From Actinomadura alba (GTDB taxonomy: Bacteria > Actinomycetota > Actinomycetes > Streptosporangiales > Streptosporangiaceae): DNA of 64,000 nucleotides. Positions 34,119-44,200 of this stretch are shown piece by piece; within the stretch, counting starts at the first letter, position 1, and each line of letters starts with the position of its first letter. The stretch covers positions 1 through 64,000 of the forward strand of contig NZ_JABVEC010000004.1 in NCBI RefSeq assembly GCF_014323705.1, given 5' to 3'. The notes beneath the pieces were generated by a model. It was not told where the DNA came from and ran no database searches. It was given only the letters and a program-made list of their open reading frames with translations. A program made the translations under genes and the position numbers.

Positions 34119-36233
34119 GTGAGATCCGTCATGGCGCGAAAAGGTAATGCGCCCCCCGCCGATTCGGCGTCCCGGACTCTCGTTCTTGGCATCAACGATT
34201 CCGGGAAAATAGTGCAATGTGGCCAGAACGCGACAAGCGTTATCGGCTCCGAGCCCGGGTCACTGCTCGGGCTGCACGCCACCACGCTCGTCGATGAGGA
34301 GGAGAAGGAGAAGCTCGATTCCCTCCTCGACGACATCCGCCGCTCCGGCCAGGAACGCACCGCCATGCTGACGGTGAAGGGCGAGAACGGCGCCGTCACC
34401 GAGGCCGTCGTCACCGCCCAGCCGATGGTCGCCGAGGGCGAGGGGCTCGCGGTGCTCCTGCACGTCCGCGTCGCGCTGCCGCCCACCGCCCCCTTCCAGG
34501 ATCCGGCGCTCATGCGCCGCGCGCTGCTCGACGACCCGCTCACCCGCTTCGGCAACTCCCTTGACCTGGACCAGACCGCGCGCGGGCTGATCGACGTGAT
34601 CGCCCCGCATTTCTGCAACGTCGCCGAAGTGCTCGTGCTCGAAAGCCTGGTGGCCGCCGACGAGGTCCACGGCGACGCGACCAACGGGTCGGCCATTCTG
34701 CGCAGGCTCGCGCTCACCGCCGACGACGGCAACCCGGCGTGGCCGGCCACACTGCCCGCCGGAGAAGTGCTCGTCTACCCGGCGGGGACCCCGTACACCG
34801 AGTGCCTCGACAAGGCCGAACCGATCCACGTGCCGCGGGTCGACGCCGAGGCGGCCGCCCAGATCGCCGAGACCTGGCGGCGAGGACCCGTCGCCGAACT
34901 GCTGACCGACGTTTCCATGGTGCTGCTGCCGATGATCACGGGCGACACCCTGCTCGGTCTGATCGTCTGCACCCGGGTACCTGGATTCCGGCGCTTCGAC
35001 GCCTACGACATCGAGATCGGCATGGAGTTCGCCGCCCGCGCCGCGATCGTCATCGACAACGCCAGGCTGTTCAGCCGCGAGCGGGCCACCGCACTCGCGC
35101 TCCAGCGCAGCCTGCTGCCGAACCGGCTGTCCGCGCCGACCTCGGTGGAGGTGCGCCACCGCTACCTGCCGGGCAGCAAGCTGATCGAGGTGGGCGGCGA
35201 CTGGTACGAGTCCATCGCGCTGCCCGGGGCGCGCGCCGCACTGATCGTCGGCGACGTCGCCGGGCACGGTGTGCGTGCGGCGGTCACCATGGGCCGGCTG
35301 CGCACGGCGCTGCACACCCTCGCCAACCTGGAGCTCCCGCCCGCCGAGGCCCTGCACGTCATGCACGAGCTCATGGTCGAGCTCGGCGAGCAGGAGCCGC
35401 ACTTCGCCACCTGCGTCTACGCGGTCTACGACGCGACGACTGGCACCCTCGAGATCGCCTCGGCGGGTCATCTGCCGCCCCTGCTCGTACGGCCGGACGG
35501 TTCCAACGAGCTTCTGGAGGTGCCGCCCGCACCGCCGCTCGGGGTGGCCGGCGGAGCGGCCATCGAGAGCCGGGAATTCACCGTCGAGGACGGCAGCCTC
35601 TTCGTCATCTACACCGACGGGCTGGTGGAGAGCCGCGGACGTGACATCGACGACGGGTTGGCCCGGCTTCGCGGCATCTTCGGCCCCGACTCACCCGGCA
35701 GGCCGATGGAGGACCTGGCCAAGGCGACCCTCGACGGTGTCTACGGCGATCACCACCGCGACGACATCGCGGTGCTCATCGCCCGGCTGCGCCGCCTCGA
35801 CCAGGACCGGCGGGTGTCGTGGACTCTGCCCGCCGATCCGGCCGCCGTGCGGCGGGCCCGCGGGCTGGTACGCACGCAGCTGGCCGAGTGGCAGCTCGAC
35901 GACCTGTCCTACTCCACCGAGCTGCTCGCCTCTGAGATGATCACCAACGCGCTCAACTACGCCTCAGGGCCGATCGAGTTGCGTCTGTTGCTGGAGCGCA
36001 CTCTGTTCTGCGAGGTGTTGGACCGGTCCGCGGCACTGCCCCGGCTCAGGCACGCGGCCGACGACGACGAGAACGGCCGCGGCCTCGTGATCGTCAGTCA
36101 GATGGCCCACCGGTGGGGCAGCCGGCGCACCGCAGCCGGCAAGGTGGTCTGGTGCGAGCAACTGGTACCCGGTATGGAGCACACCGAGGAGCTGCCGACG
36201 GCCGCCTGGCCGGGTGAGTTCCACCACCGTTAG
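34119..36233 (+). CDS. PAS-GAF-PP2C (SpoIIE/RsbU)-HATPase multidomain phosphatase
   Basis: Cytoplasmic signalling protein that probably controls an anti-sigma/anti-anti-sigma switch. In the 704-residue product, residues 20-115 are PAS-like (VLGINDSGKIVQCGQNATSV), 150-325 GAF-like, 345-560 a PP2C_SIG phosphatase with Mg ligands in LIVGDVAGHGVRAA, YTDGLVESRG and HHRDDIAVLIA, and 575-700 an RsbW-like ATPase (ELLASEMITNALNYA and GRGLVIVSQM). Having both phosphatase and kinase-like modules in one chain is common in Streptomyces and relatives. GTG start with AGGAG eight bases upstream; ATG 34131 is an alternative. No sigma factor is adjacent. Confidence 0.9.
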   Translation: MRSVMARKGNAPPADSASRTLVLGINDSGKIVQCGQNATSVIGSEPGSLLGLHATTLVDEEEKEKLDSLLDDIRRSGQERTAMLTVKGENGAVTEAVVTAQPMVAEGEGLAVLLHVRVALPPTAPFQDPALMRRALLDDPLTRFGNSLDLDQTARGLIDVIAPHFCNVAEVLVLESLVAADEVHGDATNGSAILRRLALTADDGNPAWPATLPAGEVLVYPAGTPYTECLDKAEPIHVPRVDAEAAAQIAETWRRGPVAELLTDVSMVLLPMITGDTLLGLIVCTRVPGFRRFDAYDIEIGMEFAARAAIVIDNARLFSRERATALALQRSLLPNRLSAPTSVEVRHRYLPGSKLIEVGGDWYESIALPGARAALIVGDVAGHGVRAAVTMGRLRTALHTLANLELPPAEALHVMHELMVELGEQEPHFATCVYAVYDATTGTLEIASAGHLPPLLVRPDGSNELLEVPPAPPLGVAGGAAIESREFTVEDGSLFVIYTDGLVESRGRDIDDGLARLRGIFGPDSPGRPMEDLAKATLDGVYGDHHRDDIAVLIARLRRLDQDRRVSWTLPADPAAVRRARGLVRTQLAEWQLDDLSYSTELLASEMITNALNYASGPIELRLLLERTLFCEVLDRSAALPRLRHAADDDENGRGLVIVSQMAHRWGSRRTAAGKVVWCEQLVPGMEHTEELPTAAWPGEFHHR

Positions 36234-36260
36234 CGGAACCGGCGCGGAGCGAACGGGAGC

Positions 36261-38033
36261 TCAGCGGCGGGCGGAGGGCTCGCGCCAGGCGTTGGTGATG
36301 GGCAGCCGGCGGTCGCGCCCGAAGTTCTTCGGCGAGATCTTCGGCCCCGGCGGGTACTGGCGGCGCTTGTACTCCGCCCGATCGACCATCCGGATGACCC
36401 GGTCGACCAGGTCGGCGTCGTGTCCGGCCTCGATCAGGGCGTCGTGGCCGAGGTCCTTCTCGACATAGTCGTCGAGCAGCGCGTCGAGCACCTCGTACTC
36501 GGGCAGCGAGTCCGTGTCGCGCTGGCCGGGCCGCAGCTCGGCGGACGGCGGCTTGTCGATGATGTTCTGCGGGATCGGCCGCGGCGACGAGCCGGCCTGC
36601 CCGTTCCGCCATTCGCACAGCTCGAACACCAGCGTCTTGGGGACGTCCTTGATCGGGCCGAAGCCCCCCGCCGAGTCGCCGTACAGGGTCGAGTAGCCGG
36701 TGGCCAGCTCGCTCTTGTTGCCCGTGGTGAGCACGAGGTGGCCGTGCTGGTTCGACAGGCCCATGAGGATGTTGCCGCGGATGCGGGCCTGCAGGTTCTC
36801 CTCCGCCAGCCCGTGCAGGTCGAGATCGGCCTCGTAGGCCTCCACGATGTCGCGGATCGGCACCGTCCGGGCGTTGATGCCCTGCCGCTTGACCAGTTCC
36901 TCGGCGTCGGTGATCGAGTGGTCGCTGGAGTAGCGGCTCGGCATCAGTACGGCGTGCACGTTGCCGGCCCCGATCGCGTCGGCGGCGATCGTGGCCACGA
37001 GCGCGGAGTCGACGCCGCCGGACAGCCCGAGGATGACCGACTCGAAGCCGTTCTTGCGCACGTAGTCGCGGACCCCGAGGACCAGCGCGCCGTAGACCTC
37101 GGCGCAGTCGTCCAGCGGCTCGGCGCGGGGCGGTTCGACGGGCTCGTACGGCGGCAGCGGCTCGGCCGAGACGAGGTGCCGGTCGATGGTCATCACGGTG
37201 CCGTCGTGGGCGTCCGCGGACGTCTGCGCGGGCGTGAACGGGCTCGCCGCCTCGGGCAGGTCGAGATCGGTGACCAGCAGGTCCTCGACGAACGCCGGCG
37301 CCCGCGCGAGGAGTTCGCCCGAGGCGTCCACGATCAGCGAGTCACCGTCGAAGATGAGCTCGTCCTGGCCGCCGACCATGTTGACGTAGGCGAGCGTCGC
37401 CCCGGCCTCGCGGGCCCGCCGGGCGCACAGCTCCAGCCGCACGTCGTCCTTGAACCGCTCGTACGGCGACGCGTTCGGCACGACGAGCAGCGCCGCGCCC
37501 GCCTCGCGGGTCACCGAGACCGGGCCGCCGTCCTGCCAGAGGTCCTCGCACACGGCGATCGCCACGTCGACGCCGTGCAGCCGCACCACCGGCAGCCGGT
37601 CACCGCGGATGAAGTAGCGGTACTCGTCGAAGACGCCGTAGTTCGGCAGGTGGTGCTTGGCGGTACGGACGACCACCTGGCCCCCGTACAGGAGGGCGGC
37701 TGCGTCGAGCGGCGCCCCGGACGGCTGGCCGACCCGGTGGCGGACGTCGGAGCGTCGGTCGACGTAGCCGACCACCACCGCGAGCTCGCCGAGGCCCTCG
37801 TCGCGGAGCCGGCGCGCGGTGACCTCCAGCGTCTCGATCGAGGCGTCGACGAACGACTTCCGCAGGACCAGGTCCTCGACCGGGTAGCCGGTCAGCGCCA
37901 TCTCGGGGAAGACGGCGAGGTGGGCGCCCGCCTCGGCGGCGCGCCTGCTCCACGCGACCACCAGGTCGGCGTTGCCCTGAAGATCTCCGACCGTGGGGTC
38001 GACCTGAGCGAGTGCGATGCGCAACTGAGCCAC
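36261..38033 (-). CDS. nadE: Glutamine-dependent NAD+ synthetase
   Basis: Last step of NAD synthesis, with ammonia from glutamine. The 590-residue product has an N-terminal nitrilase-like glutaminase with the triad Glu (FPEMALTGYP), Lys (TAKHHLPNYGVFDEYRYF) and Cys (IAVCEDLWQDGG), then from about residue 300 the synthetase with the PP-loop LGLSGGVDSALVA and LTTGNKSELATGYSTLYGD. Full length. It converges on the phosphatase gene and is divergent from glnA2. The GTG is preceded by TAGGCT and exactly 6 nt. Confidence 0.96.
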   Translation of the reverse strand: MAQLRIALAQVDPTVGDLQGNADLVVAWSRRAAEAGAHLAVFPEMALTGYPVEDLVLRKSFVDASIETLEVTARRLRDEGLGELAVVVGYVDRRSDVRHRVGQPSGAPLDAAALLYGGQVVVRTAKHHLPNYGVFDEYRYFIRGDRLPVVRLHGVDVAIAVCEDLWQDGGPVSVTREAGAALLVVPNASPYERFKDDVRLELCARRAREAGATLAYVNMVGGQDELIFDGDSLIVDASGELLARAPAFVEDLLVTDLDLPEAASPFTPAQTSADAHDGTVMTIDRHLVSAEPLPPYEPVEPPRAEPLDDCAEVYGALVLGVRDYVRKNGFESVILGLSGGVDSALVATIAADAIGAGNVHAVLMPSRYSSDHSITDAEELVKRQGINARTVPIRDIVEAYEADLDLHGLAEENLQARIRGNILMGLSNQHGHLVLTTGNKSELATGYSTLYGDSAGGFGPIKDVPKTLVFELCEWRNGQAGSSPRPIPQNIIDKPPSAELRPGQRDTDSLPEYEVLDALLDDYVEKDLGHDALIEAGHDADLVDRVIRMVDRAEYKRRQYPPGPKISPKNFGRDRRLPITNAWREPSARR

Positions 38034-38045
38034 GCTCCCAGCCTA
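38034..38045 (-). promoter_or_regulatory. -10 element for leaderless nadE mRNA
   Basis: On the minus strand TAGGCT (38040-38045), 6 nt (GGGAGC), then the nadE GTG at 38033. The predicted transcript starts at or next to the start codon. Confidence 0.5.
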
Positions 38046-38094
38046 GGGGCGAGCGCAAGTGATCCCCGCCGCTGACGGGGACCCCCATTGCTCT

Positions 38095-38132
38095 GTTACG
38101 TTGCGGAAACAGAGACAATGCAGACTGGTAAG
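38095..38132 (+). promoter_or_regulatory. GlnR-like box upstream of glnA2
   Basis: GTTAC (38095-38099), 6 nt, GAAAC (38106-38110) is an exact match to the half-box gTnAc-n6-GaAAc recognised by GlnR in actinomycetes. Continuing at the same 11-nt register come the weaker AATGC (38117-38121) and GTAAG (38128-38132). It lies about 95 bp before the glnA2 GTG and 62 bp from the divergent nadE start, so either or both could respond to nitrogen. Confidence 0.6.
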
Positions 38133-38204
38133 TCACCATGGGTGTCTGCTAGGGCGGCTTTCGCCGCTCATCGGAATCGATCAATGGTCAAGGGGGAAGT
38201 GGTC

Positions 38205-39566
38205 GTGGACCGTCAGCAGGAGTTCGTGCTCCGCACACTCGAGGAGCGCGACATCCGGTTCATCCGGCTGTGGTTCACCGACGTCCTCGGGTTCCTCAAG
38301 TCCGTGGCGGTCGCGCCCGCCGAGCTCGAGGGCGCCTTCGCCGAGGGCATCGGCTTCGACGGCTCGGCGATCGAGGGCTTCGCGCGGATCTACGAAGCGG
38401 ACATGATCGCCAAGCCCGATCCCTCGACGTTCCAGGTGCTGCCGTGGCGTGCCGAGTCGCCGGGCGTCGGCCGGATGTTCTGCGACATCCTCATGCCGGA
38501 CGAGACCCCGAGCTTCGCCGATCCGCGGTTCGTCCTCAAGCGTGCCCTCGGCCGCGCCGCCGATCTGGGCTTCACCTTCTACACCCATCCCGAGATCGAG
38601 TTCTTCCTGCTGAAGGACCGTCCCGATGACGGGCGCGAGCCCGAGCCGATCGACGCCGGCGGCTATTTCGACCACACGCCGCACAGCACCGCACACGACT
38701 TCCGGCGCAACGCGATCATGATGCTCGAGTCGATGGGCATCTCGGTGGAGTACAGCCACCACGAGGGCGCCCCGGGCCAGCAGGAGATCGACCTTCGCTA
38801 TGCCGACGCGCTGACCACCGCCGACAACATCATGACGTTCCGGCTGGTCATGAAGGAGGTCGCGCTGGAGCAGGGGGTCTGGGCCTCCTTCATGCCGAAG
38901 CCCTTCACCGAACATCCCGGCTCGGGCATGCACACGCACATGTCGCTGTTCGAGGGCGACCGCAACGCCTTCTACGAGCCCGGGGCGGAGTTCCAGCTGT
39001 CCAAGGTCGGGCGCGCGTTCATCGCCGGCCTGCTCCGGCACTCGGCCGAGATCACCGCGGTCTGCAACCAGTGGGTCAACTCCTACAAACGGCTGTGGGG
39101 CGGTGTCGGGGCCTCGGCGGGTGCCGGGGGAGAGGCGCCGTCGTACGTGTGCTGGGGGCACAACAACCGCTCGGCGCTCATCCGGGTTCCCATGTACAAG
39201 CCGCAGAAGGGGCACTCCACCCGGATCGAGTTCCGTTCGCTCGACACGGCGTGCAACCCGTACCTGGCGTTCGCGGCCATCCTCGGCGCGGGGCTCAAGG
39301 GCATCGAGGGCGGCTACGAGCTGCCGCCGGGTGCCGAGGACGACGTGTGGGCGCTCACCTCGGCGGAACGCCGGGCCCTCGGCATCGCGCCTCTTCCGCA
39401 GGACCTCGACGAGGCCATCCACGCGATGGAGCACAGCGAGCTGATGGCCGAGGTGCTGGGCGAGCACGTCTTCGACTTCTTCCTGCGCAACAAGCGGGCC
39501 GAGTGGGAGGACTACCGGCGCCAGGTGACCGAGTACGAGCGCAAGCGCTACATCGCCGTGCTCTGA
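38205..39566 (+). CDS. glnA2: Glutamine synthetase, GlnA2 type
   Basis: Type I glutamine synthetase paralog. The 453-residue product matches mycobacterial GlnA2 from its first residues (DRQQEFVLRTLEERDIRF), which fixes the start at the GTG at 38205, preceded by AAGGGGGAAG. Catalytic elements are present: HPEIEFFLL, the HHEGAPGQQEIDLRYADAL metal site (split: HHEGAPGQQEIDLR, YADAL), GSGMHTHMSL and NRSALIRVP. At the position of the regulatory adenylylation Tyr it has Trp382 (EDDVWALTSAE), so GlnE probably does not modify it. glnE lies downstream past one inserted gene; a GlnR-like box is upstream. Confidence 0.95.
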   Translation: MDRQQEFVLRTLEERDIRFIRLWFTDVLGFLKSVAVAPAELEGAFAEGIGFDGSAIEGFARIYEADMIAKPDPSTFQVLPWRAESPGVGRMFCDILMPDETPSFADPRFVLKRALGRAADLGFTFYTHPEIEFFLLKDRPDDGREPEPIDAGGYFDHTPHSTAHDFRRNAIMMLESMGISVEYSHHEGAPGQQEIDLRYADALTTADNIMTFRLVMKEVALEQGVWASFMPKPFTEHPGSGMHTHMSLFEGDRNAFYEPGAEFQLSKVGRAFIAGLLRHSAEITAVCNQWVNSYKRLWGGVGASAGAGGEAPSYVCWGHNNRSALIRVPMYKPQKGHSTRIEFRSLDTACNPYLAFAAILGAGLKGIEGGYELPPGAEDDVWALTSAERRALGIAPLPQDLDEAIHAMEHSELMAEVLGEHVFDFFLRNKRAEWEDYRRQVTEYERKRYIAVL

Positions 39567-39580
39567 GCGGTGCCCCGGAC

Positions 39581-39613
39581 GGGGCCCGGACGGCTGCCGG
39601 CCGTCCGGACCCC
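39581..39613 (+). terminator. GC hairpin after glnA2
   Basis: GGGGCCCGGACGG - CTGCCGG - CCGTCCGGACCCC forms a 13-bp stem with one mismatch, 15 bp after the glnA2 stop. There is no U-tract. It probably serves as the glnA2 terminator before the convergent FG-GAP gene. Confidence 0.65.
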
Positions 39614-39668
39614 GTCGCGTGGATCGCCATGTGGACCGTCGCGTGGATCGTCGTACGGCTTCGCCGGG

Positions 39669-41090
39669 TCAGGGGAGCATGACGTCGCCCAGGTGGGCGG
39701 TGCGGCCGCTGATCCCGAGGGTGACGGGATTGAACGCCGTGCTGCCGGCACCGGTCAGGCCCCCGGCGCGGCCGGGGAACAGCCAGACCGCTCCTTCGGT
39801 GCCGTTCTCGCCGTACGCCGAGACGGTGAGATCGGCCTTCGCGTCGCCCGTGACGTTGGCGACCGACAGTTCGTAACCGAACGCGTCGCGGGTCTCGGCA
39901 TTGCCGGGCACGTCCGCGGTGTTCTGGCCGATCTGCTGGGCGCCGGCCGTCGTCACCCCGCTCGCGGTGCCGTACAGCACGGTGAAGGCCCCGGCGTCGG
40001 CCACCGTGCCGATGTCCTCGCCCGGCGCGCCGATCGCGACATCGCCCTTGCCGTCCCCGTTGAGGTCCCCGACGGCCAGGCCGGCGCCGAAGCCGTCGCC
40101 CTGCTCGCCGGTGCCCGGGACCCCCGAGGTGTCCTGAGTGACCAGGAGCTGGCGGCGGAAGCCGGTGCCGGTCGCGAGGTTCACGGCGACCGTGCCGCCG
40201 TTCACCTCTGGGTCTTCGGACTCGAACATCCGCGTGACGAGGTCGGCCCGGCCGTCGCCGTTGATGTCCCCGGCGGCCGCCTGGCGTCCGCCCGGCGCGG
40301 CGTTGGGAACGAGCAGGGAGAGCCCGGAGGCCGATCCCGAGTAGAGGTCCACTCGACCGATGTCGATGCCGTCGAGGTTGTTCAGGCGACTGGTGACCAG
40401 GTCGGGCCGGCCGTCCCCGGTGAAGTCCGCGGCGATCAGGCGGATCTCGGAGACATGGTTCTCCACATCGTTCAGGGGCACCCGGGTGCCGCTGGTGCCT
40501 GCGGTGGCGACATCGTCATAGACCCAGATGGCCTCCCCGCCGGGCGCGGCGACGGCCAGATCAGGGGCCCCGCCGGAGGCGAATTCCGCGGCCGCCAGCG
40601 ACTCGCCGAACCGGGCTTTGTGCACCCGCAGGGAAGGGGCGAGCACGAAGCGCGCGGCACGGGAGGACAGCCCGCCGGCGCTGCCGTACACGACCGTGAC
40701 GCTCCCCGCGTTGACGGACCCGTCGACGTCCTCGAAGGGCGCGCCGATGGCCAGATCGGCGTACCCGTCCCGGTCGAAGTCGGCCGAGGCCAGGGAGGCG
40801 CCGAACCGGCTGTCCGCCGTGACATCGCCGGGAACGCCCGGGCCGGCCTGTGAGATCACCTGGGATCTCGTCGTGTCGGGGCCCGCGGCTCCGCCGTACA
40901 CCACGGTGACGAACCCGCCCGCGACACCGCCGACGGTGCCGAGCGGGCTGCCGAGGGCCACGTCGCGCCGACCGTCGCCGTTGAAGTCGCCCGGACTCGC
41001 GGGCGTCGCCGCCGAGGCGGCGGGGGCCGTGCCGAGCGCCACGGTGATGGCCGCAGCGGCCCCCATGGTGAGCACAGAGCGGATCTTCAT
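39669..41090 (-). CDS. Secreted FG-GAP (integrin-alpha-like) beta-propeller protein
   Basis: Extracellular protein of unknown role. The 473-residue product has a signal peptide cut near APAASA-ATPAS and seven FG-GAP/VCBS blades: DFNGDGRRDVALGSP, DFDRDGYADLAIGAP, FASGGAPDLAVAAP, DFTGDGRPDLVTS, DINGDGRADLVT, DLNGDGKGDVAIGAP and NVTGDAKADLTVSAY. Most contain DxDGDxxxD calcium loops; the third and seventh are degenerate. Seven blades make a closed propeller. RBS GAGGAG precedes the ATG. It lies between glnA2 and glnE, which are adjacent in mycobacteria, and has no evident link to nitrogen. Confidence 0.9.
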   Translation of the reverse strand: MKIRSVLTMGAAAAITVALGTAPAASAATPASPGDFNGDGRRDVALGSPLGTVGGVAGGFVTVVYGGAAGPDTTRSQVISQAGPGVPGDVTADSRFGASLASADFDRDGYADLAIGAPFEDVDGSVNAGSVTVVYGSAGGLSSRAARFVLAPSLRVHKARFGESLAAAEFASGGAPDLAVAAPGGEAIWVYDDVATAGTSGTRVPLNDVENHVSEIRLIAADFTGDGRPDLVTSRLNNLDGIDIGRVDLYSGSASGLSLLVPNAAPGGRQAAAGDINGDGRADLVTRMFESEDPEVNGGTVAVNLATGTGFRRQLLVTQDTSGVPGTGEQGDGFGAGLAVGDLNGDGKGDVAIGAPGEDIGTVADAGAFTVLYGTASGVTTAGAQQIGQNTADVPGNAETRDAFGYELSVANVTGDAKADLTVSAYGENGTEGAVWLFPGRAGGLTGAGSTAFNPVTLGISGRTAHLGDVMLP

Positions 41091-41287
41091 TGTTGTCTCC
41101 TCGCTGCGGGGTGGTTACGCGGAAGACGCCTTAAGATCTCTCCGGGTTTACCCGCCGCGTCGAAACGAGGGTGCGTCGAGCGTGATCGCGCGCTGTCGGA
41201 GATTCCGGGCAAAAGCGAAAAGGTCGCTGTCGCCGGACCGGAATCGGGACACGAGGTCCTTTTTCCGCCGACCGGCGGCCATCCCGT

Positions 41288-41299
41288 TACGGTGGATCC
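41288..41299 (+). promoter_or_regulatory. -10 element for leaderless glnE mRNA
   Basis: TACGGT (41288-41293), 6 nt (GGATCC), then the GTG start at 41300. No ribosome site is present, so a leaderless mRNA is likely. Confidence 0.5.
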
Positions 41300-44200
41300 G
41301 TGAGCGTGAGCGAGCAATGGACTCCGGATCGTCGTCCGTCTCTCACGAGCCGGCTGGCCCGGCTCGGGTTCTCCGATGCCACCCGGACCCAGCGGCTGCT
41401 CGCCGAGAGCGAGTCCGAGACCGGCGTCACCGTCGACGACGAATTGATCGACGCACTCGGAGCCACGGCCGACCCCGATCTCGCCCTGGGCGGTCTGCTC
41501 CGGGTACTGGCCGCCTCGGCCGGCGACGCGGCGGAGCTGCCGGCGACGTTCGCTCGCGAGCCGGGGACCAGAGACCGGGTGCTGTCGGTGCTCGGGGTGA
41601 GCGCCGCGCTCGGCGACCACCTGGCCCGGCATCCCAGCCACTGGACGGTACTTGCCGATGGGGACGCGCTGGACGCTCCCGGCGATGGAACGCTCCGGGC
41701 GGACCTGCTCAGGGCGGTCGGCGCCGATCCCGAGGCCGCGTCGCCGCGTGCCCGCGACGCCACGCCGGACACCCTCGTGGCCCTGCGGGTCGAGTACCGG
41801 CGGCACCTGCTGCACCTCGCGGGGCGAGATCTCACCGGTCTCTGCGCCGTTGAAGAGGTCGCCGCGGCGCTCTCGGACCTGGCCGCCGCCGCGCTGGAGG
41901 CGGCCCTGGCGATCGCCCGGGCGGAGACGCCCGACGCGGACGACTGCCGGCTGGCCGTCATAGGCATGGGCAAATGCGGTGGCCGGGAGCTCAACTACGT
42001 CAGTGACGTCGACGTGATCTTCGTTGCCGAGCCCGCGCCCGGCGCCCCCGAGGACTCGGCGTTGCGTACCGCCACGCGGCTCGCCTCGGCTCTGATGCGC
42101 GCCTGCTCGGCGACCACCCCGGAGGGCGCGCTGTGGGAGGTCGACCCGGCTCTGCGGCCCGAGGGCAAGGCCGGACCCCTCGTACGCACCCTCGCCAGCC
42201 ACCGCGCCTACTACGAGCGATGGGCGAAGACGTGGGAGTTCCAGGCCCTGCTGAAGGCCCGGCCGCTGGCCGGGGACGTTGAGCTGGGACAGGCCTACGT
42301 CGACGCCCTCACGCCGCTCGTGTGGAGCGCGCCCGAAGGCGAGAGCTTCGTCGAGGACGTGCAGACGATGCGACGCCGCGTCGAGAGCCGGCTCAGGGAG
42401 CGTGCGGACGACGGCGAGGCGGAGCGGCAGCTCAAGCTGGGTCCCGGTGGCCTGCGCGACGTCGAGTTCGCGGTGCAGCTGCTGCAGCTGGTCCACGGCC
42501 GCGCGGACGAGAGCCTGCGCAGCCCCACGACGCTGACCGCACTCGAGGCCCTCTCCCGCGGCGGGTACGTCGGACGGGACGACGCCGCGGCGCTGGCCGC
42601 CGCCTACCGGTTCCTGCGCAGGGTCGAGCATCTGATCCAGCTGCACCGGCTGCGGCGCACCCACCTCGTGCCCGACGACGACGACGGTCTCCGGCGCCTC
42701 GGCCGGGCCCTCGGCCTGCGCACCGATCCGGTCCGCGAGTTCGTCGACCTGTGGCGCCGGCACGCCAGGGGAGTGCGCAGGATCCACGAGAAGCTCTTCT
42801 ACCGGCCGCTGCTGCGCGCCGTCGCGCGCCTGCCAGGCGAGGAGGCGCGGCTCACCCCGGCGGCGGCCAAGATCAGGCTCGAGGCACTCGGTTTCGTCGA
42901 CCCGGCGGGGGCGCTACGGCACATCGAGGCGCTCACCAGCGGCGTGTCCCGCCGCGCCGCGATCCAGCGCACGCTGCTGCCCGTGATGCTCGGATGGTTC
43001 GCCGACGCCCCCGATCCGGACGCCGGGCTGCTCGGGTTCCGGCAGGTCAGCGATGCCCTCGGCGCCACCCCGTGGTATCTGAGATTGCTCCGCGACGACG
43101 TGGCGGTGGCCGAGCGGATGGCGCGCCTGCTGGCCTCCAGCAGGTACGTCACGGACCTGCTGCTCCGCGCTCCGGAGGCCGTCGCGATGCTCGGCGGTCC
43201 GGCGGAGCAGGGGCCCCGCCCCGGTGGCGGCGACGGGGATGCCCAGCTCGCCCCGAGACCGCACCACGTGCTGCTGGGTGAGGCGCTCGCCGCGGTACGC
43301 CGTCGCTCCGAGGGTGACCGGGCCCAGGAGGCCGGCGACAGCGCCCGGTCGGCCGAGGACGCCGTGGCGGCCGTGCGGGGGGTGCGCCGCCGGGAGCTGT
43401 TCCGCGTGGCGGTGGGCGATCTGCTCGGTCTCATCGACGTCTGCACGGTGGGCGAGGCGCTCACCGACATCGCCGCCGTCACCATCGAGGCGGCTCTGCA
43501 TGCGGCCATCCAGAAGATCGAGGCTGAGCGGCGCTCCGCCCTGCCGACCCGGATGGCGGTGGTGGCCATGGGCCGGTTCGGCGGACACGAGCTCGGTTAC
43601 GGCAGCGACGCCGACGTGATGTTCGTGCACGACCCGCTGCCGGCCGCCGATGAGCGCGACGCGGCGGGCGCCGCCCACGCCGTCGCCGAGGAGTTGAGAC
43701 GACTGCTGGCCAGGCCCGCCGCCGATCCGCCACTCGTCATCGACCCGAACCTGCGTCCCGAGGGCAGGCAGGGCCCGCTCGTGCGCACTCTCGCGTCGTA
43801 CGCCGCCTACTACGCGAGATGGTCGGCGCCATGGGAGAGCCAGGCACTGCTGCGGGCCGACCCGATCATCGGAGATCCGGAGCTGGGCGAACGGTTCCGG
43901 GCGCTCATCGACCCGGTGCGGTGGCCGGTGGACGGCGTCGACGAGGCCGCCGTCCGCGAGATCCGGCGGATCAAGGCGCGGATGGAGTCCGAGCGGCTGC
44001 CGCGCGGCGTCGAGCGGCGCCTGCACACCAAGCTCGGGCCAGGCGGGTTGTCGGATGTGGAATGGGTGGTTCAGCTCCTGCAGCTGCGGCACGCCCACGA
44101 GGTGCCGGGATTGCGCACGACCCGCACACTCGTCGCGCTCGACGCCGCGGTCGAGGCGGGACTGATCGACCGCGGCGACGCCGCGACGCTCTCGGACGCG

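Noticed and set aside
36420..38075. Long plus-strand frame opposite nadE.
   Set aside because: No recognisable domain, composition of an antisense shadow, and nadE has all catalytic motifs in the other strand.
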